Made by a program: the position numbers and the translations under genes
Shown: in pieces, positions 17,736 to 26,480 of the stretch
How positions within the stretch are numbered: the first letter of the stretch is position 1
Layout of the letters: the number at the start of each line of letters is the position of its first letter
DNA from: Bacillota bacterium
Lineage (GTDB): Bacteria > Bacillota > Sulfobacillia > DUSP01 > JBFMCS01
Reading direction: 5' to 3'
NCBI GenBank assembly: GCA_040754315.1
Contig: JBFMCS010000052.1
Location: forward strand, 29,309 to 93,308
DNA: 64,000 nt
Notes under the pieces: generated by a model
What the model was told of the DNA's origin: nothing
Databases searched by the model: none
The model's input: the letters and a program-made list of their open reading frames with translations, nothing else

Positions 17736-19145
17736 TCAGAGAGCGTTATGATCAACCGGTGCCTGCGTCATTTCCCTGAAGAAGGCCTCAACCTGGCTGT
17801 CCAGGGGAGGCGGGGAGTACGCGGAGAGCCTTGACTGCCAGGCCTCTCGGGCCTTGTCCTTCACGTCCTTGGAGCCTGCCATCCTCCACACATCGTAGTT
17901 GCCCCGGGTAAACAGCCCCGGTCTCCACATCTCCCTGAAGTGTCTCAACGTGTGCTCCGTTGTGAGGAAGTGGGAACCGGGACCGTTCTGGACGGTAAGG
18001 TCCACCGCCAGTGCCTCTTCATCGAAGGACGGGGGCTTGGCCAGGAACTTGAGCATGGATACAAACTCCTCGTCGAGCATGAATTTCTCGTAGGACATAG
18101 TCATGAAGCTCTCCAGGATACCGCAGGCATGGAGCACGAAATTCACACCGCTCAACACGGATATCATCATAGCCATGGCCGATTCGGCGCCCCCCTGGGC
18201 GTCAGGGAGCATAGAATCGGTGACGGACCCCCCTGTCCTGCTAGGCAGGCGGTAGTAACGGGCCATCTGCACCGTGGCCGCAGCCATTGCGGATGCCTCC
18301 GGCGCCCCCATGCTCAGGCTGCCATAACGCATATCGGCCACGGAGGACACGGAGCCGTATACCACCGGGCAGCCGGGCCTCAAGGCCTGGGTAGCGCAGA
18401 CCCCCGCGAGAACCTCGGCGTTCTGGAGGGCCAGGGTGCCCGCTATGGAACAGGGGGCGGTAGCGCCGGCCATAGCCAGGGACGCGATGATGAGCGCCTC
18501 CCCCTCCCGGGCGTACTCCACCAGGGCGCCCAGCATGTTGGGGTCGTACGCCAGGGGCGTGTTCACATTCACAAGACCTATGAGACAGGGGCTATCGCCA
18601 GCCCCCAGGGCCGCCCGGGCCATGGTGATGGCGTCCCTGGCCTCCCTTTGCCCCTTGGTTATCCCGATGAGGGGCTTGCCGGACCCCCGTATGGCCGAGG
18701 CCATCATGGCCACATGCCTTTGGGGGGCCGGCACATCGGAGGGCTCCACAAGGACCCCTCCGTTCACATCCAGCACTGGGCTGGAGGCTACAAGACGCAC
18801 GAAGTTTTCATAGTCCTCCAGAAGGGCCTTCCGCCGGCCCCCCGTCTCTGACCTCACGAAGGGCGCCCCGTACCCCGGGCCTAGGTACGTGCCATCGCCC
18901 ACAGTGACACTCTTTCCGGGATCCCTTGCCCTGAGGAGAAACCGGGTTGGGGCACTCTCCAGGAGGGAACTCACCAATCGCCAGTCAAGGTAGACCCGTT
19001 CGCCATCGACCCTGGCGCCGGCAGCCGCCAGGCCCTCCCTCACCTGTGGGTCGTGAAAGAGCACCCCTGCGGTCTGGAGTATCTCCATGGAGGCAGCATG
19101 TATCGCGTTGAGGTCCTCATCCTTGAGGTACTGGTAGAAACCCAA
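17736..19145 (-). CDS. Divergent MttB-superfamily methyltransferase
   Basis: A COG5598 protein of about 469 aa and one of the two most divergent here. With 49656-51098 it shares SYEKFxxDEE and an FREMWRPG-type motif near the C-terminus that the other seven lack. Visible blocks: YLGPGYGAPFVRS, MAGATAPCSIAGTLALQNAE, VTDSMLPDAQGGAE, and NGPGSHFLTTEHTL. The frame is open to ATG 19211, but a GGGGAGGGG site 6 bases before TTG 19145 and the paralogue N-termini favour the shorter form. It heads the mttB-mttB-corrinoid-mttB series, downstream of the liv transporter. Confidence 0.85.
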   Translation of the reverse strand: MGFYQYLKDEDLNAIHAASMEILQTAGVLFHDPQVREGLAAAGARVDGERVYLDWRLVSSLLESAPTRFLLRARDPGKSVTVGDGTYLGPGYGAPFVRSETGGRRKALLEDYENFVRLVASSPVLDVNGGVLVEPSDVPAPQRHVAMMASAIRGSGKPLIGITKGQREARDAITMARAALGAGDSPCLIGLVNVNTPLAYDPNMLGALVEYAREGEALIIASLAMAGATAPCSIAGTLALQNAEVLAGVCATQALRPGCPVVYGSVSSVADMRYGSLSMGAPEASAMAAATVQMARYYRLPSRTGGSVTDSMLPDAQGGAESAMAMMISVLSGVNFVLHACGILESFMTMSYEKFMLDEEFVSMLKFLAKPPSFDEEALAVDLTVQNGPGSHFLTTEHTLRHFREMWRPGLFTRGNYDVWRMAGSKDVKDKAREAWQSRLSAYSPPPLDSQVEAFFREMTQAPVDHNAL

Positions 19146-19235
19146 GGCATTCCCCTCCCCTGCCGTGCCGAGCCCATACTGGCAATGTGGGCCTCTCTGT
19201 GCCCGAGCCATTGGTTTCTATGGCGAACTGGGTGT

Positions 19236-19279
19236 CCCTTTGGAGAATCCTCTACGCCACAGGTAGTATCCTTCGGAAA
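19236..19279 (+). repeat. 44-base intergenic repeat, copy B
   Basis: The first 17 bases are identical to copy A at 4732, and GGTAG plus the 3' GAAA-like end fall at the same offsets. It lies about 90 bases upstream of the mttB start at 19145 and next to a strong hairpin, in the gap between livF and mttB. Position upstream of a minus-strand start is shared with the other two copies. Confidence 0.55.
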
Positions 19280-19287
19280 TTTCGCGA

Positions 19288-19319
19288 CACAACCGCCCCA
19301 GGGCGAAGTGGCGGTTGTG
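19288..19319 (-). terminator. Intercistronic stem-loop downstream of livF
   Basis: CACAACCGCC pairs perfectly with GGCGGTTGTG (10 bp, 12-base loop). It lies 29 bases after the livF stop, before mttB in the same direction. No T-run follows on the minus strand, so it may be a weak terminator, a processing site or an mRNA stabiliser. Confidence 0.5.
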
Positions 19320-19347
19320 GGTAGTACTGTTATGCCCGGGCACGAAT

Positions 19348-20055
19348 CTATACCAGGCCCAGGTATGCCTTTTGCACGTGGTCGTTGACCAAAAGATCCC
19401 TGCTGGAGCCCTCCAGTGTCACCCTTCCCTGCTCCAAGACATAGGCCCTGTTGGTAATGTGGAGCGTGGTGTTGACGTTCTGCTCCACCAGGAAAATGGT
19501 AGCCCCCTCTTTGCTCAGCCTCTGAAGGGCCTCAAAAACAGTCACCACCAGCTTGGGTGCCAGTCCCAGGGAGGGTTCATCCACCAGCAGGATCTTGGGA
19601 CTAGCCATGAGCCCCCGGGCGATGGCCAGCATTTTGCGTTCACCACCGCTGAGGGTGCCAGCCATCTGGTTTCTCCTCTCCGCAAGCCTTGGGAACATCT
19701 CCAAGATAGCCTCCAGGGACTCGGCGGACTTCTTCCTGTCATTGACGACGAAGGCACCAAGGAGGAGGTTCTCCCTCACCGACATCCCTGTGAAGAGGTT
19801 CATATCCTCGGGTATAAAGCTCATGCCCATCCTTGCCACCTCATGGGTGGGAAGACCCCCGATTTCCTTGCCCAGGAACTTGATGCTGCCGCTCATGGGT
19901 CGCAACAGCCCGGCAATGCTTCTGAGGCTGGTGGTCTTGCCCGCGCCGTTGGGCCCCACCAAGGCGACAAACTCGCCCTCCTCCACCTCCATGGACACAT
20001 CCCACAGGACCTGGACTTGACCGTAGCCAGAACCCAAGTTTTGCACCTTCAGCAA
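19348..20055 (-). CDS. livF: Branched-chain-type ABC transporter ATPase LivF
   Basis: A 235 aa ATP-binding subunit of a HAAT-family (LivFGHM) importer. Walker A GPNGAGKTTSLR, signature LSGGERKMLAIARGL, Walker B ILLVDEPSLGLAP, and the LivF-type C-terminus (VEQNVNTTLHITNRAYVLEQ) are all present. Last gene of the transporter set, 29 bases after livG. In this setting the imported substrate is more likely a betaine or a related methylated amine than leucine; this is inference. Confidence 0.92.
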   Translation of the reverse strand: MLKVQNLGSGYGQVQVLWDVSMEVEEGEFVALVGPNGAGKTTSLRSIAGLLRPMSGSIKFLGKEIGGLPTHEVARMGMSFIPEDMNLFTGMSVRENLLLGAFVVNDRKKSAESLEAILEMFPRLAERRNQMAGTLSGGERKMLAIARGLMASPKILLVDEPSLGLAPKLVVTVFEALQRLSKEGATIFLVEQNVNTTLHITNRAYVLEQGRVTLEGSSRDLLVNDHVQKAYLGLV

Positions 20056-20084
20056 ACGTGTCCCCTCCCCTCCGACCTGGGCCC

Positions 20085-20807
20085 CTAGAGGATGTAGGTC
20101 TCGCCGAGGTAGGCCTCGGCTACTTTCTTGTTCTTCACTATCTCATCCGGGGGCCCCTCCGCGATCTTCTCACCGTAGTGCAAGACGGCTATCTGGTCGC
20201 AGATCTCCATGATGACCCTCATGACATGTTCTATCGTCATGATGGTGATGCCCTGATCGCGGATCCTCCTGATGGTACAGGTGAAGTCCACTAGTTCCGT
20301 CGGCGTGAGCCCGGCCGCCAGTTCATCCAGCAATAGCATCCTGGGCTCACTGGCAAGCGCCCTCGCGAGGTCCAGGCGTTTGAGCTGGGCGGTGTTAAGA
20401 TGCTTCGCCACCGTGTCTACGGGCATGGGGAACTCCACGAATTCCAGCACTTCCCTGGCTTTCTTTGCAGGATTCCCGCGGTGTCCCAATCCCCCGAAGA
20501 TGGCAGGGACCATCACGTTCTCCAGCACCGTCATGTCCTTGAAGGCCCTTACTATCTGAAAGGTCCTGGCTATACCCTTGTGACACACCTGTTCAGGCGA
20601 CAGGACCGTTATGTCCTCTCCCTGGAAGTACACCTTGCCGCCCTCCGGGCGGTACACCCCCGCGATGACGTTGAGCAGCGTGGTCTTGCCCGCTCCGTTG
20701 GGACCTATGAGGCCGAAGATCGTGCCCTCCTCAACCTGGATCGACACATTGTTAACGGCCACCAGTCCCCCGAACCTCTTCACCACCGATTCCGTCCTGA
20801 GGATCAT
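20085..20807 (-). CDS. livG: Branched-chain-type ABC transporter ATPase LivG
   Basis: A 240 aa ATPase partner of LivF. Walker A GPNGAGKTTLLN, LivG-type insertion AxTFQxxRxF (IARTFQIVRAFKDMTVLENV), Walker B RMLLLDELAAGLTP, and C-terminal EHVMRVIMEICDQIAVLHYG. The signature loop is degenerate: LNTAQLKRLDLARAL replaces LSYGxQRRLEIARAL, which is unusual and could lower ATPase activity or be compensated by LivF. ATG 20807 preferred over GTG 20819. Confidence 0.9.
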   Translation of the reverse strand: MILRTESVVKRFGGLVAVNNVSIQVEEGTIFGLIGPNGAGKTTLLNVIAGVYRPEGGKVYFQGEDITVLSPEQVCHKGIARTFQIVRAFKDMTVLENVMVPAIFGGLGHRGNPAKKAREVLEFVEFPMPVDTVAKHLNTAQLKRLDLARALASEPRMLLLDELAAGLTPTELVDFTCTIRRIRDQGITIMTIEHVMRVIMEICDQIAVLHYGEKIAEGPPDEIVKNKKVAEAYLGETYIL

Positions 20808-20841
20808 CTGCCACACCACCCAGCGTTCAAGTTGGTAAAGA

Positions 20842-20870
20842 GGGTGGCGGGAAGGGGTTTCCCGCCACCC
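20842..20870 (-). terminator. Strong stem-loop after the binding-protein gene
   Basis: GGGTGGCGGGAA pairs with TTCCCGCCACCC (12 bp, 5-base loop), 12 bases after the binding-protein stop. On the minus strand a weak TCTTT follows. Such hairpins after abundant binding proteins commonly give partial termination or protect the upstream mRNA, so the ATPase genes would be made in lower amounts. Confidence 0.65.
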
Positions 20871-20882
20871 GCGCCGCTGCCG

Positions 20883-22169
20883 CTACTGCATGTAAGGCGG
20901 TATCTCGATGTCCGCTTCCTTCCACTCATCAGGCCAGATCACCACGGGCTCTCCGCCGAAGTACTGGAGCACCGGGAAGATGAAGTAGCCCTTCCCTACC
21001 ACCGGGTCAGGTATTGACTCCGGCGTGAACTTGTACTCCTCCATGATTATGCCATCGGTGAAGGACATGGTGCCCGCCTTGATGTTATCCATGGCGAACT
21101 TGTGTATGTTCTCGCTGTTTAGTTCCCCATACTCCGCCAGGGTGTCCTGGAGGATCTTGATGAAGAACCGGGAGGAGTCATAGCTGAGTCCTCCGGCGGA
21201 GGGACTCGGCTTGATGCCCCACTTGGACTCGAAGGTCTCAGCGAACTCCTTGGCCTCCGGCGTGGTGAAGCCAGGGATCTGGTCCAGAACATAGTCTGAC
21301 ATCTCGCCGCTGAGCTCGTACCACTCACCGATCCAGCCAAGGCCATCGGCGATGACCAGGGCGTTGAGGTTCACCTCACGACCCTGCTTCACGAAGGCCG
21401 CGAAGGCCGGGGCGGAAGTGGCGGTGCTGGCCACGATCTCAACCCCCAGATCCCTAAACCGGGTGAGGAGCGGGTAGAACTCGGTCTCCCCGATGGGGAA
21501 GTACTCCTCGGTCACCACTGTCCACCCGATGTTCTCCAGGTCTTTCCTTATGGCGCCCCCGAAGCTGCGGCCCCAGTCGGTGTCTTCACCGCAGACCGCC
21601 GCCTTCTTGTTCTTGGGAGTCCACTTCCCGGTGTCAACGATTTCCTCCAGCGCTGTCGCGTAGGCCACCGTGAGCTTGGCAGGGCTTGGCCAGGACTTCA
21701 GCCAGTAACTGTACTTCTCAGGATCGCTGGCGTACTTCTCATTGACCACCTCGGTCGCACCGTACCCGAAGAAGTGAGGCACCTTGTGCTTGGCGGTCAC
21801 CTCCATGCACGCCACCGCCACGGAACTGTGCCAGTTCAGCACGCCTGCCTGGATGCCGTGGCGAAGGATGGCCTCCTCGTAGGCCCGGGTAGCCTTCTCA
21901 GGGTCTGACTGGGAATCGATCCATACCAGCTCAATCTTGTAGTCCCCCACCTTGTAGTCGATCTCTTCGAAGGCCATCTGCGCGGAGCCCTTGAACTCAT
22001 CACCGGTACGCGCCGCCGGGCCCGTGAAGGGACCCATGACACCTACCCTCAGCACCTTTTCTGGTGGAGTCTCACCCGAAGGAGCGCCGCCCCCGCACCC
22101 TGATAGGGCCAGGGCTACGATCAAAAGAAGGGAGAGCACCCTAACGAGTTTCTTCGTGGATCCTTCCAT
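20883..22169 (-). CDS. ABC transporter substrate-binding lipoprotein (Liv type)
   Basis: A 428 aa periplasmic-binding-fold type I protein (Peripla_BP_6, leucine/amide family), exported as a lipoprotein. The signal peptide LVRVLSLLLIVALALSGCGG carries a lipobox (LSGC). The mature start, KVLRVGVMGPFTGPAARTG, is typical. ATG 22169 has an AGGAGAGG site; the open frame reaches 22214 without one. It captures the substrate for LivHM-FG. It lies between an MFS gene and livG rather than at the operon start, which is unusual. Confidence 0.92.
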   Translation of the reverse strand: MEGSTKKLVRVLSLLLIVALALSGCGGGAPSGETPPEKVLRVGVMGPFTGPAARTGDEFKGSAQMAFEEIDYKVGDYKIELVWIDSQSDPEKATRAYEEAILRHGIQAGVLNWHSSVAVACMEVTAKHKVPHFFGYGATEVVNEKYASDPEKYSYWLKSWPSPAKLTVAYATALEEIVDTGKWTPKNKKAAVCGEDTDWGRSFGGAIRKDLENIGWTVVTEEYFPIGETEFYPLLTRFRDLGVEIVASTATSAPAFAAFVKQGREVNLNALVIADGLGWIGEWYELSGEMSDYVLDQIPGFTTPEAKEFAETFESKWGIKPSPSAGGLSYDSSRFFIKILQDTLAEYGELNSENIHKFAMDNIKAGTMSFTDGIIMEEYKFTPESIPDPVVGKGYFIFPVLQYFGGEPVVIWPDEWKEADIEIPPYMQ

Positions 22170-22223
22170 TTTCGTGACCCTCTCCTTTCTCGCTCTAGCG
22201 GTTTTGAATGCCATTGCCGGGGC

Positions 22224-23399
22224 CTAGATCTCCGGGCACCCCCTCCTTTCCCTGAGACACCTGGCCAGTATGAAAAGGGCCGGAACCATTACCAGAGCAT
22301 TCACATAGTAGGTCACGCCCGGGGAGAGACTCTGGGCCACCAGGCCACCCGTAGCCGGGCCCACGATCATTCCCACGCCCACCATGGTCTCGAATACCCC
22401 CGTGGCCGCCCCCCGGCGATGGGCCGGGACACAGCGGGATATCAGGGCTATGCAGGCCGGGAATACGCTGCCCAGGCCCACGCCCAGGGCGAAGGCAGAC
22501 GCTATCATCGCCATGCCATGGGTCAGGGTCCCAACAAGCACTGAGGCCACAACGGCTATCCCCAGGGCGAACATGAGCACGGGCACGGAGCCGTACCTGT
22601 CCGACATCATCCCGGCCGTGGTGAAGGCTACCACACGGCCAAACCAGAAGGTTGCCATCAACACGCCTACCATGGCCTCGGTACCCAGGATGCCCAAGGC
22701 ATACAGGGGCAAAAGGACCATGGTGGCATGCATTGCGAAACTGTAGAGAACTGCCACGATGTAGGGGACAAGGGCCATAAGACCGCGGGGAGCCTCCGTC
22801 CCCTGCCGAGCGCTGGCCTGGGCCTGCTCGTCATGGGTCTGCCTGGGTATCCGCACTAAGGCATAGAACATCACTGTTGCCAGGAGGGACAAGGCCAGGG
22901 CCGCCCTGAAGGCAAAGCCATGCCCCAGGCCGGCTGATATCAGACCTGCCAGAATACTGCCTCCCACAAAGCCTGATCCATAGACAGTACTGATGAACCC
23001 CATGAGCCTCCCAGATCCCTTCTCCGTGGCCATGTGAGTGGTCAATGCCTCAAGGGAGCACCACCAGGTCGCCCAGCCAATCCCCTCGAGGACCCTCGCG
23101 GCCCCGAGGTGCGGTATGGTGGACGAGGCGGAGTATCCCAGGTAGGAAGCAAGGGTGAACGCCATGCCTGCCAGCATGATGTTCTTGGTGCCCAGGCGGT
23201 CCGACATCAACCCGGAGGGAATAGCGGACGCCAGGTAGGCAATGCCGTAGAAGAGCCCCAGCATTCCCACATCAAGGTGGCTCCCTCCCACTCTACCTGC
23301 GAAAAGGGGGACCACGGTGGCGATTATGCCTGTTCCCAGGCTGAACAGCCCCACAACAACAATGAGGTATACCCGTGACCCCTTACTTGCCTTGTTCAT
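22224..23399 (-). CDS. MFS transporter inside the liv operon
   Basis: A 391 aa major facilitator with 12 predicted helices. The loop 2-3 signature is GLMSDRLGTKNIMLAG, repeated in the second half as GMMSDRYGSVPVLMF. Its start overlaps the end of livM by 17 bases, so it is translationally coupled. Insertion of an MFS gene between livM and the binding-protein gene is not the standard liv order. Exporter of a demethylated product, or a second importer, are both possible. Substrate unknown. Confidence 0.87.
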   Translation of the reverse strand: MNKASKGSRVYLIVVVGLFSLGTGIIATVVPLFAGRVGGSHLDVGMLGLFYGIAYLASAIPSGLMSDRLGTKNIMLAGMAFTLASYLGYSASSTIPHLGAARVLEGIGWATWWCSLEALTTHMATEKGSGRLMGFISTVYGSGFVGGSILAGLISAGLGHGFAFRAALALSLLATVMFYALVRIPRQTHDEQAQASARQGTEAPRGLMALVPYIVAVLYSFAMHATMVLLPLYALGILGTEAMVGVLMATFWFGRVVAFTTAGMMSDRYGSVPVLMFALGIAVVASVLVGTLTHGMAMIASAFALGVGLGSVFPACIALISRCVPAHRRGAATGVFETMVGVGMIVGPATGGLVAQSLSPGVTYYVNALVMVPALFILARCLRERRGCPEI

Positions 23400-24399
23400 G
23401 ACCTAACCCCAGGTCCACCGTCTTTGAACGCCAGCGATTGGCCCTTCGCAGCAGGCCCTCGTATGCGGCATTGAACCCGCCGGGGTAGAAAACCATGATG
23501 AGGATGAGCATGACACCGTAAATGACCAGGCGGAGCTCCATCAGGTGCTTCAGGTACTCAAACGCCGGGATCAAGACAAAGCCTGCCAGGAGTCCCCCCC
23601 AGATGCTGCCCCTGCCCCCCACATAGGCCAGGGTAAGCACCTGGACCGTGTGCCGTGTGTGCATGACGTCAGGGGTGAGAATGCCCATGAAGTGCGCGTA
23701 GTAGGCCCCCAGCGCCCCGGCGATGGCGCACGACAGGGTGAAGTTGATCACCTTGTACTTGGTTGGGTTCACCCCTGAGGCCTGGGCGGCCTCCAAATCC
23801 TGTCCTATGGCCTTAAAGGCGAGGCCTACCCTGGACCGCGTCACTGTCCTCAGCAGGATCCAGGTGAGAAGGGTGAAAGGCAGTAGTGTATAGTAGTACG
23901 GTAGCTTGTGGGCGGTATCAAAGAATAGTGGCACGTTGAGCCCCAGCTGGCCCCTGGTGAGGTCCACTAGTTGCGTTGCCAGCGCCATGAGGTTGAGTCC
24001 CACAAACCAAGACATGACCGCGGCGAATATGCCTCTGAGGCGCAGTGTCAGCACTCCGGTAAAGAACCCCACGATGGCCGCGGATAAGGTTGCGAAGATG
24101 ATGCCCAGCCACGGGGACACCCCCAGCCTGACGGCCAAGAGTGCAGAGGTGTAGGCTCCCAAGCCCCAGAAGGCTGCATATCCAAAGTTCACTATCCCAA
24201 TGAAGCCCGTGGTGAAGTCGAATCCCATGGCCAGTGTGCCGAAGAGAAGGCTCGAGATCATGAGGTGGAGCAGGAACTCGCTCTTAATCACCTGGGGCGC
24301 CAGCACCAGGAGAATGCCGATGAGCGCTACATGCGGCGAAAGCCCGATGCTTGCCATTCTGGACAACAGGGTAGCCCTCTTGAAGTCCTGTTCCGTCAC
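23383..24399 (-). CDS. livM: ABC transporter permease LivM
   Basis: A 338 aa permease with 8-10 hydrophobic helices and the LivM signature FGYAAFWGLGAYTSALL (residues about 72-88), RSRVGLAFKAIGQDLEAAQ, and GRGSIWGGLLAGFVLI. Four bases separate it from livH. The C-terminus is hydrophilic and overlaps the MFS start. Forms the membrane channel with LivH. Confidence 0.92.
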   Translation of the reverse strand: MTEQDFKRATLLSRMASIGLSPHVALIGILLVLAPQVIKSEFLLHLMISSLLFGTLAMGFDFTTGFIGIVNFGYAAFWGLGAYTSALLAVRLGVSPWLGIIFATLSAAIVGFFTGVLTLRLRGIFAAVMSWFVGLNLMALATQLVDLTRGQLGLNVPLFFDTAHKLPYYYTLLPFTLLTWILLRTVTRSRVGLAFKAIGQDLEAAQASGVNPTKYKVINFTLSCAIAGALGAYYAHFMGILTPDVMHTRHTVQVLTLAYVGGRGSIWGGLLAGFVLIPAFEYLKHLMELRLVIYGVMLILIMVFYPGGFNAAYEGLLRRANRWRSKTVDLGLGHEQGK

Positions 24400-24403
24400 C
24401 TTT

Positions 24404-25282
24404 TCATACCCCCTTGGCCGCCGTTCCGAACAGCCCAGCGGGCTTTAACAGCAGGATCAGTATGATTATTGAGAGGCTGAAGATGTCTTGCCATCCAGCA
24501 CCCAGAGTGTAGTAGGAAACGGTCTCAAGGAACCCCACTACCAGACCTCCCAGAATGCTGGCCCCAATGTTGCCCAGGCCCACAAGGATAACGACGTACC
24601 AGGACTTGTACAGGGGCATTAGTCCCATGGTAGGGTAGGCAGGGTTAATGGAGAGGAGAAGAGCCCCGGCGACACCTGCAAGCATACTAGCCAGGGCGAA
24701 GGTGAGGGTCTGGATCTTGTTCAGGTCTATGCCCACCAGCATGGCACCGGTTTCATCCTGCGACACCGCCCGGATGGACCGCCCTGTGGTGGTCTTGCTC
24801 AGAAAGAGCCAGAAGATGGCGATCATTAGGGCCGCTACCAGGAAGCCCGCTGCCCTGTCCATGGGTATGCTCATGCCCGACACGAAGGAAACGCTGCCGG
24901 GCCAGTACTGCCTCACGCCACGGAACTTGGTGCCCCAGACCGATTGGGCCAGGTTCTGCATGGCCACGGAGAGGCCAACCGTCAGGAGGAAGGTGTTCAT
25001 GATCCACTGCTCTTTTGACCTCCTGCGAAGCGGGTAGAACACACTCTTCTCCGTGAAGCCGCCCGCAGCGAAGCCTGCTATCCCCGCGATGATGATGGCG
25101 GCTATGGGGTTCAGACCCGCCGCGACCGAGAAGAAAGCAACGTAGGCCCCGAGCATGTAGAACTCTCCGTGGGCGAAGTTGGGGATATTCATGACGCCAA
25201 ACACCAGTGACAAACCCACGGCCATGAGGGCATACAGGCCCCCGCGGAGTATTGAGGTGACAGTAAGGTCCCACCATTCCAT
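24404..25282 (-). CDS. livH: ABC transporter permease LivH
   Basis: A 292 aa permease of the LivH branch: LYALMAVGLSLVFGVMNIPN then AHGEFYMLGAY at the N-terminus, GRSIRAVSQDETGAMLVGID in the cytosolic EAA-like loop, and VGLGNIGASILGGLVVGFLE near the end. First gene of the transporter operon (livH-livM-MFS-binding protein-livG-livF). A GGAG site is near the ATG. Confidence 0.92.
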   Translation of the reverse strand: MEWWDLTVTSILRGGLYALMAVGLSLVFGVMNIPNFAHGEFYMLGAYVAFFSVAAGLNPIAAIIIAGIAGFAAGGFTEKSVFYPLRRRSKEQWIMNTFLLTVGLSVAMQNLAQSVWGTKFRGVRQYWPGSVSFVSGMSIPMDRAAGFLVAALMIAIFWLFLSKTTTGRSIRAVSQDETGAMLVGIDLNKIQTLTFALASMLAGVAGALLLSINPAYPTMGLMPLYKSWYVVILVGLGNIGASILGGLVVGFLETVSYYTLGAGWQDIFSLSIIILILLLKPAGLFGTAAKGV

Positions 25283-25354
25283 GGACTTCAGCTCCTTGCC
25301 TGTTCTTTCGTGCAGTGCTGGCTTTTGGCTCCCAGGAAATAGCCAGGATCCTTG

Positions 25355-26110
25355 TCAGGGACGGGTAACTGCCTCCCAGCAACTCCTGACACAGATCCCA
25401 CATACCTCGTCATCTAGGCCAAGTGCATCGATCCGCTGGCGGCACCTCTCCCGGTACACGTCCTGGTCCTCCTCACCCACGTACTTGTCCAGGATGGGGC
25501 AGGCGCTTAGACATGCGGTGCAGTCACCACACTCCCCTGCCTGGCGCGACTCCACCTCCATCATCCCCGGCAGGTACAGGGTGGCCATGCGAAAGGCAGC
25601 CCCCCACTGGGGCGTGACGATTAGCCGGTGCCGCCCCCTCCAGCCGAGGCCGGCAGCCTCTGCCACGCTCCGGTGGGACGCGGAGTGAGGGAAGTAGTCC
25701 CGCACATGAGAAGCCTGGCTTACGAAACCCTCCAGTGTAGCGCCTTCATGGATGCCCCCAAATCTCCCGGCAAGGGCTTTTGCCACCCGGTCTAGGGCGT
25801 TGTTCAGGAGGGTGTAGGCGTGGGCGTACTCATTCCAGCGGCTGCCCTCGGGGGGCCGGGCCACCCAGTGGCCGGGAATGGCCTCGATCTCACCAGGGTG
25901 GTAGGCCATGGCCAGGGACACTGCCACTATGTCCTTCCACTTGACCCCCAGGACTTGAGTCTTGTCTCTCAGGTAGGCCTCCTGAGGGGGTATCCACCTC
26001 ACTCCGGCCAGGGATACAGCAGCCAGTGACCCCTGGCGCCCGTAGTCGTGGCAGAATGTATCGAATTCCTTCTTAATGTCAGTCCATACCGGCGCTTGGC
26101 TCTTCCCCAT
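25355..26110 (-). CDS. QueG-like double [4Fe-4S] iron-sulfur protein
   Basis: A 251 aa protein whose C-terminal half has CGDCTACLSACP and CGICVRSCW, the double [4Fe-4S] arrangement of epoxyqueuosine reductase (QueG) and reductive dehalogenases. The N-terminal part (IVAVSLAMAYHPGEIE) resembles the QueG DUF1730 region but is divergent, and the protein is shorter than true QueG (about 310-380 aa). QueG binds cobalamin, and here the gene sits among corrinoid methyltransferases, so a role in reducing or activating corrinoid is a reasonable guess, not shown. GGGAGGG before ATG. Confidence 0.65.
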   Translation of the reverse strand: MGKSQAPVWTDIKKEFDTFCHDYGRQGSLAAVSLAGVRWIPPQEAYLRDKTQVLGVKWKDIVAVSLAMAYHPGEIEAIPGHWVARPPEGSRWNEYAHAYTLLNNALDRVAKALAGRFGGIHEGATLEGFVSQASHVRDYFPHSASHRSVAEAAGLGWRGRHRLIVTPQWGAAFRMATLYLPGMMEVESRQAGECGDCTACLSACPILDKYVGEEDQDVYRERCRQRIDALGLDDEVCGICVRSCWEAVTRP

Positions 26111-26288
26111 TCCGAGTCCCTCCCCGTCAAGGCCCCTTGAAAGGTATGGCTGTTATTCGCCCTGGCCGGGCCAGTCCCTCTATACTGCACTGGAAAGCCC
26201 ACTGGTAATACCAGGCAGGAGTGGGTTTTCTACCACGCTGGCTCGCGTTTGCATTGATGGCTTTGAGTTTCGCCTAGTACTAGGCACT

Positions 26289-26332
26289 GCCTTTGTAGAA
26301 TCCTCCGTTGTTCTGGTAGAATTCTCAGAAAC
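26289..26332 (+). repeat. 44-base intergenic repeat, copy C
   Basis: Third copy of the element at 4732 and 19236, gapless over 44 bases, here with GTAGAATCCTCC and GGTAGAATTCTC halves that show the internal 22-base direct repetition most clearly. It is about 180 bases upstream of the QueG-like start at 26110. The rest of the 26111-26480 gap holds a terminator (26424) and nothing else recognisable. Confidence 0.55.
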
Positions 26333-26423
26333 TAAGGGTAAAAGCCTTTCCAAGTCAAGGCCGGTCTTTTTCCCCATTTCACCGGGGCATTCCCTATGCC
26401 CAAGGACAGTGATCCCGTGAACA

Positions 26424-26463
26424 AAAAGGAATTGGGCTCTTGTCGGGTGTAGACAGAGCCCAT
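26424..26463 (-). terminator. Rho-independent terminator after corrinoid gene copy 2
   Basis: On the minus strand, GGGCTCTGTC and GACAAGAGCCC form a stem with one unpaired base around a 7-base loop, followed by AATTCCTTTTTG. It starts about 18 bases after the corrinoid stop at 26481, so the mttB-corrinoid transcript ends here and the QueG/liv region needs its own promoter. Confidence 0.85.
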
Positions 26464-26480
26464 TCGCCCCAGGGTACCCC

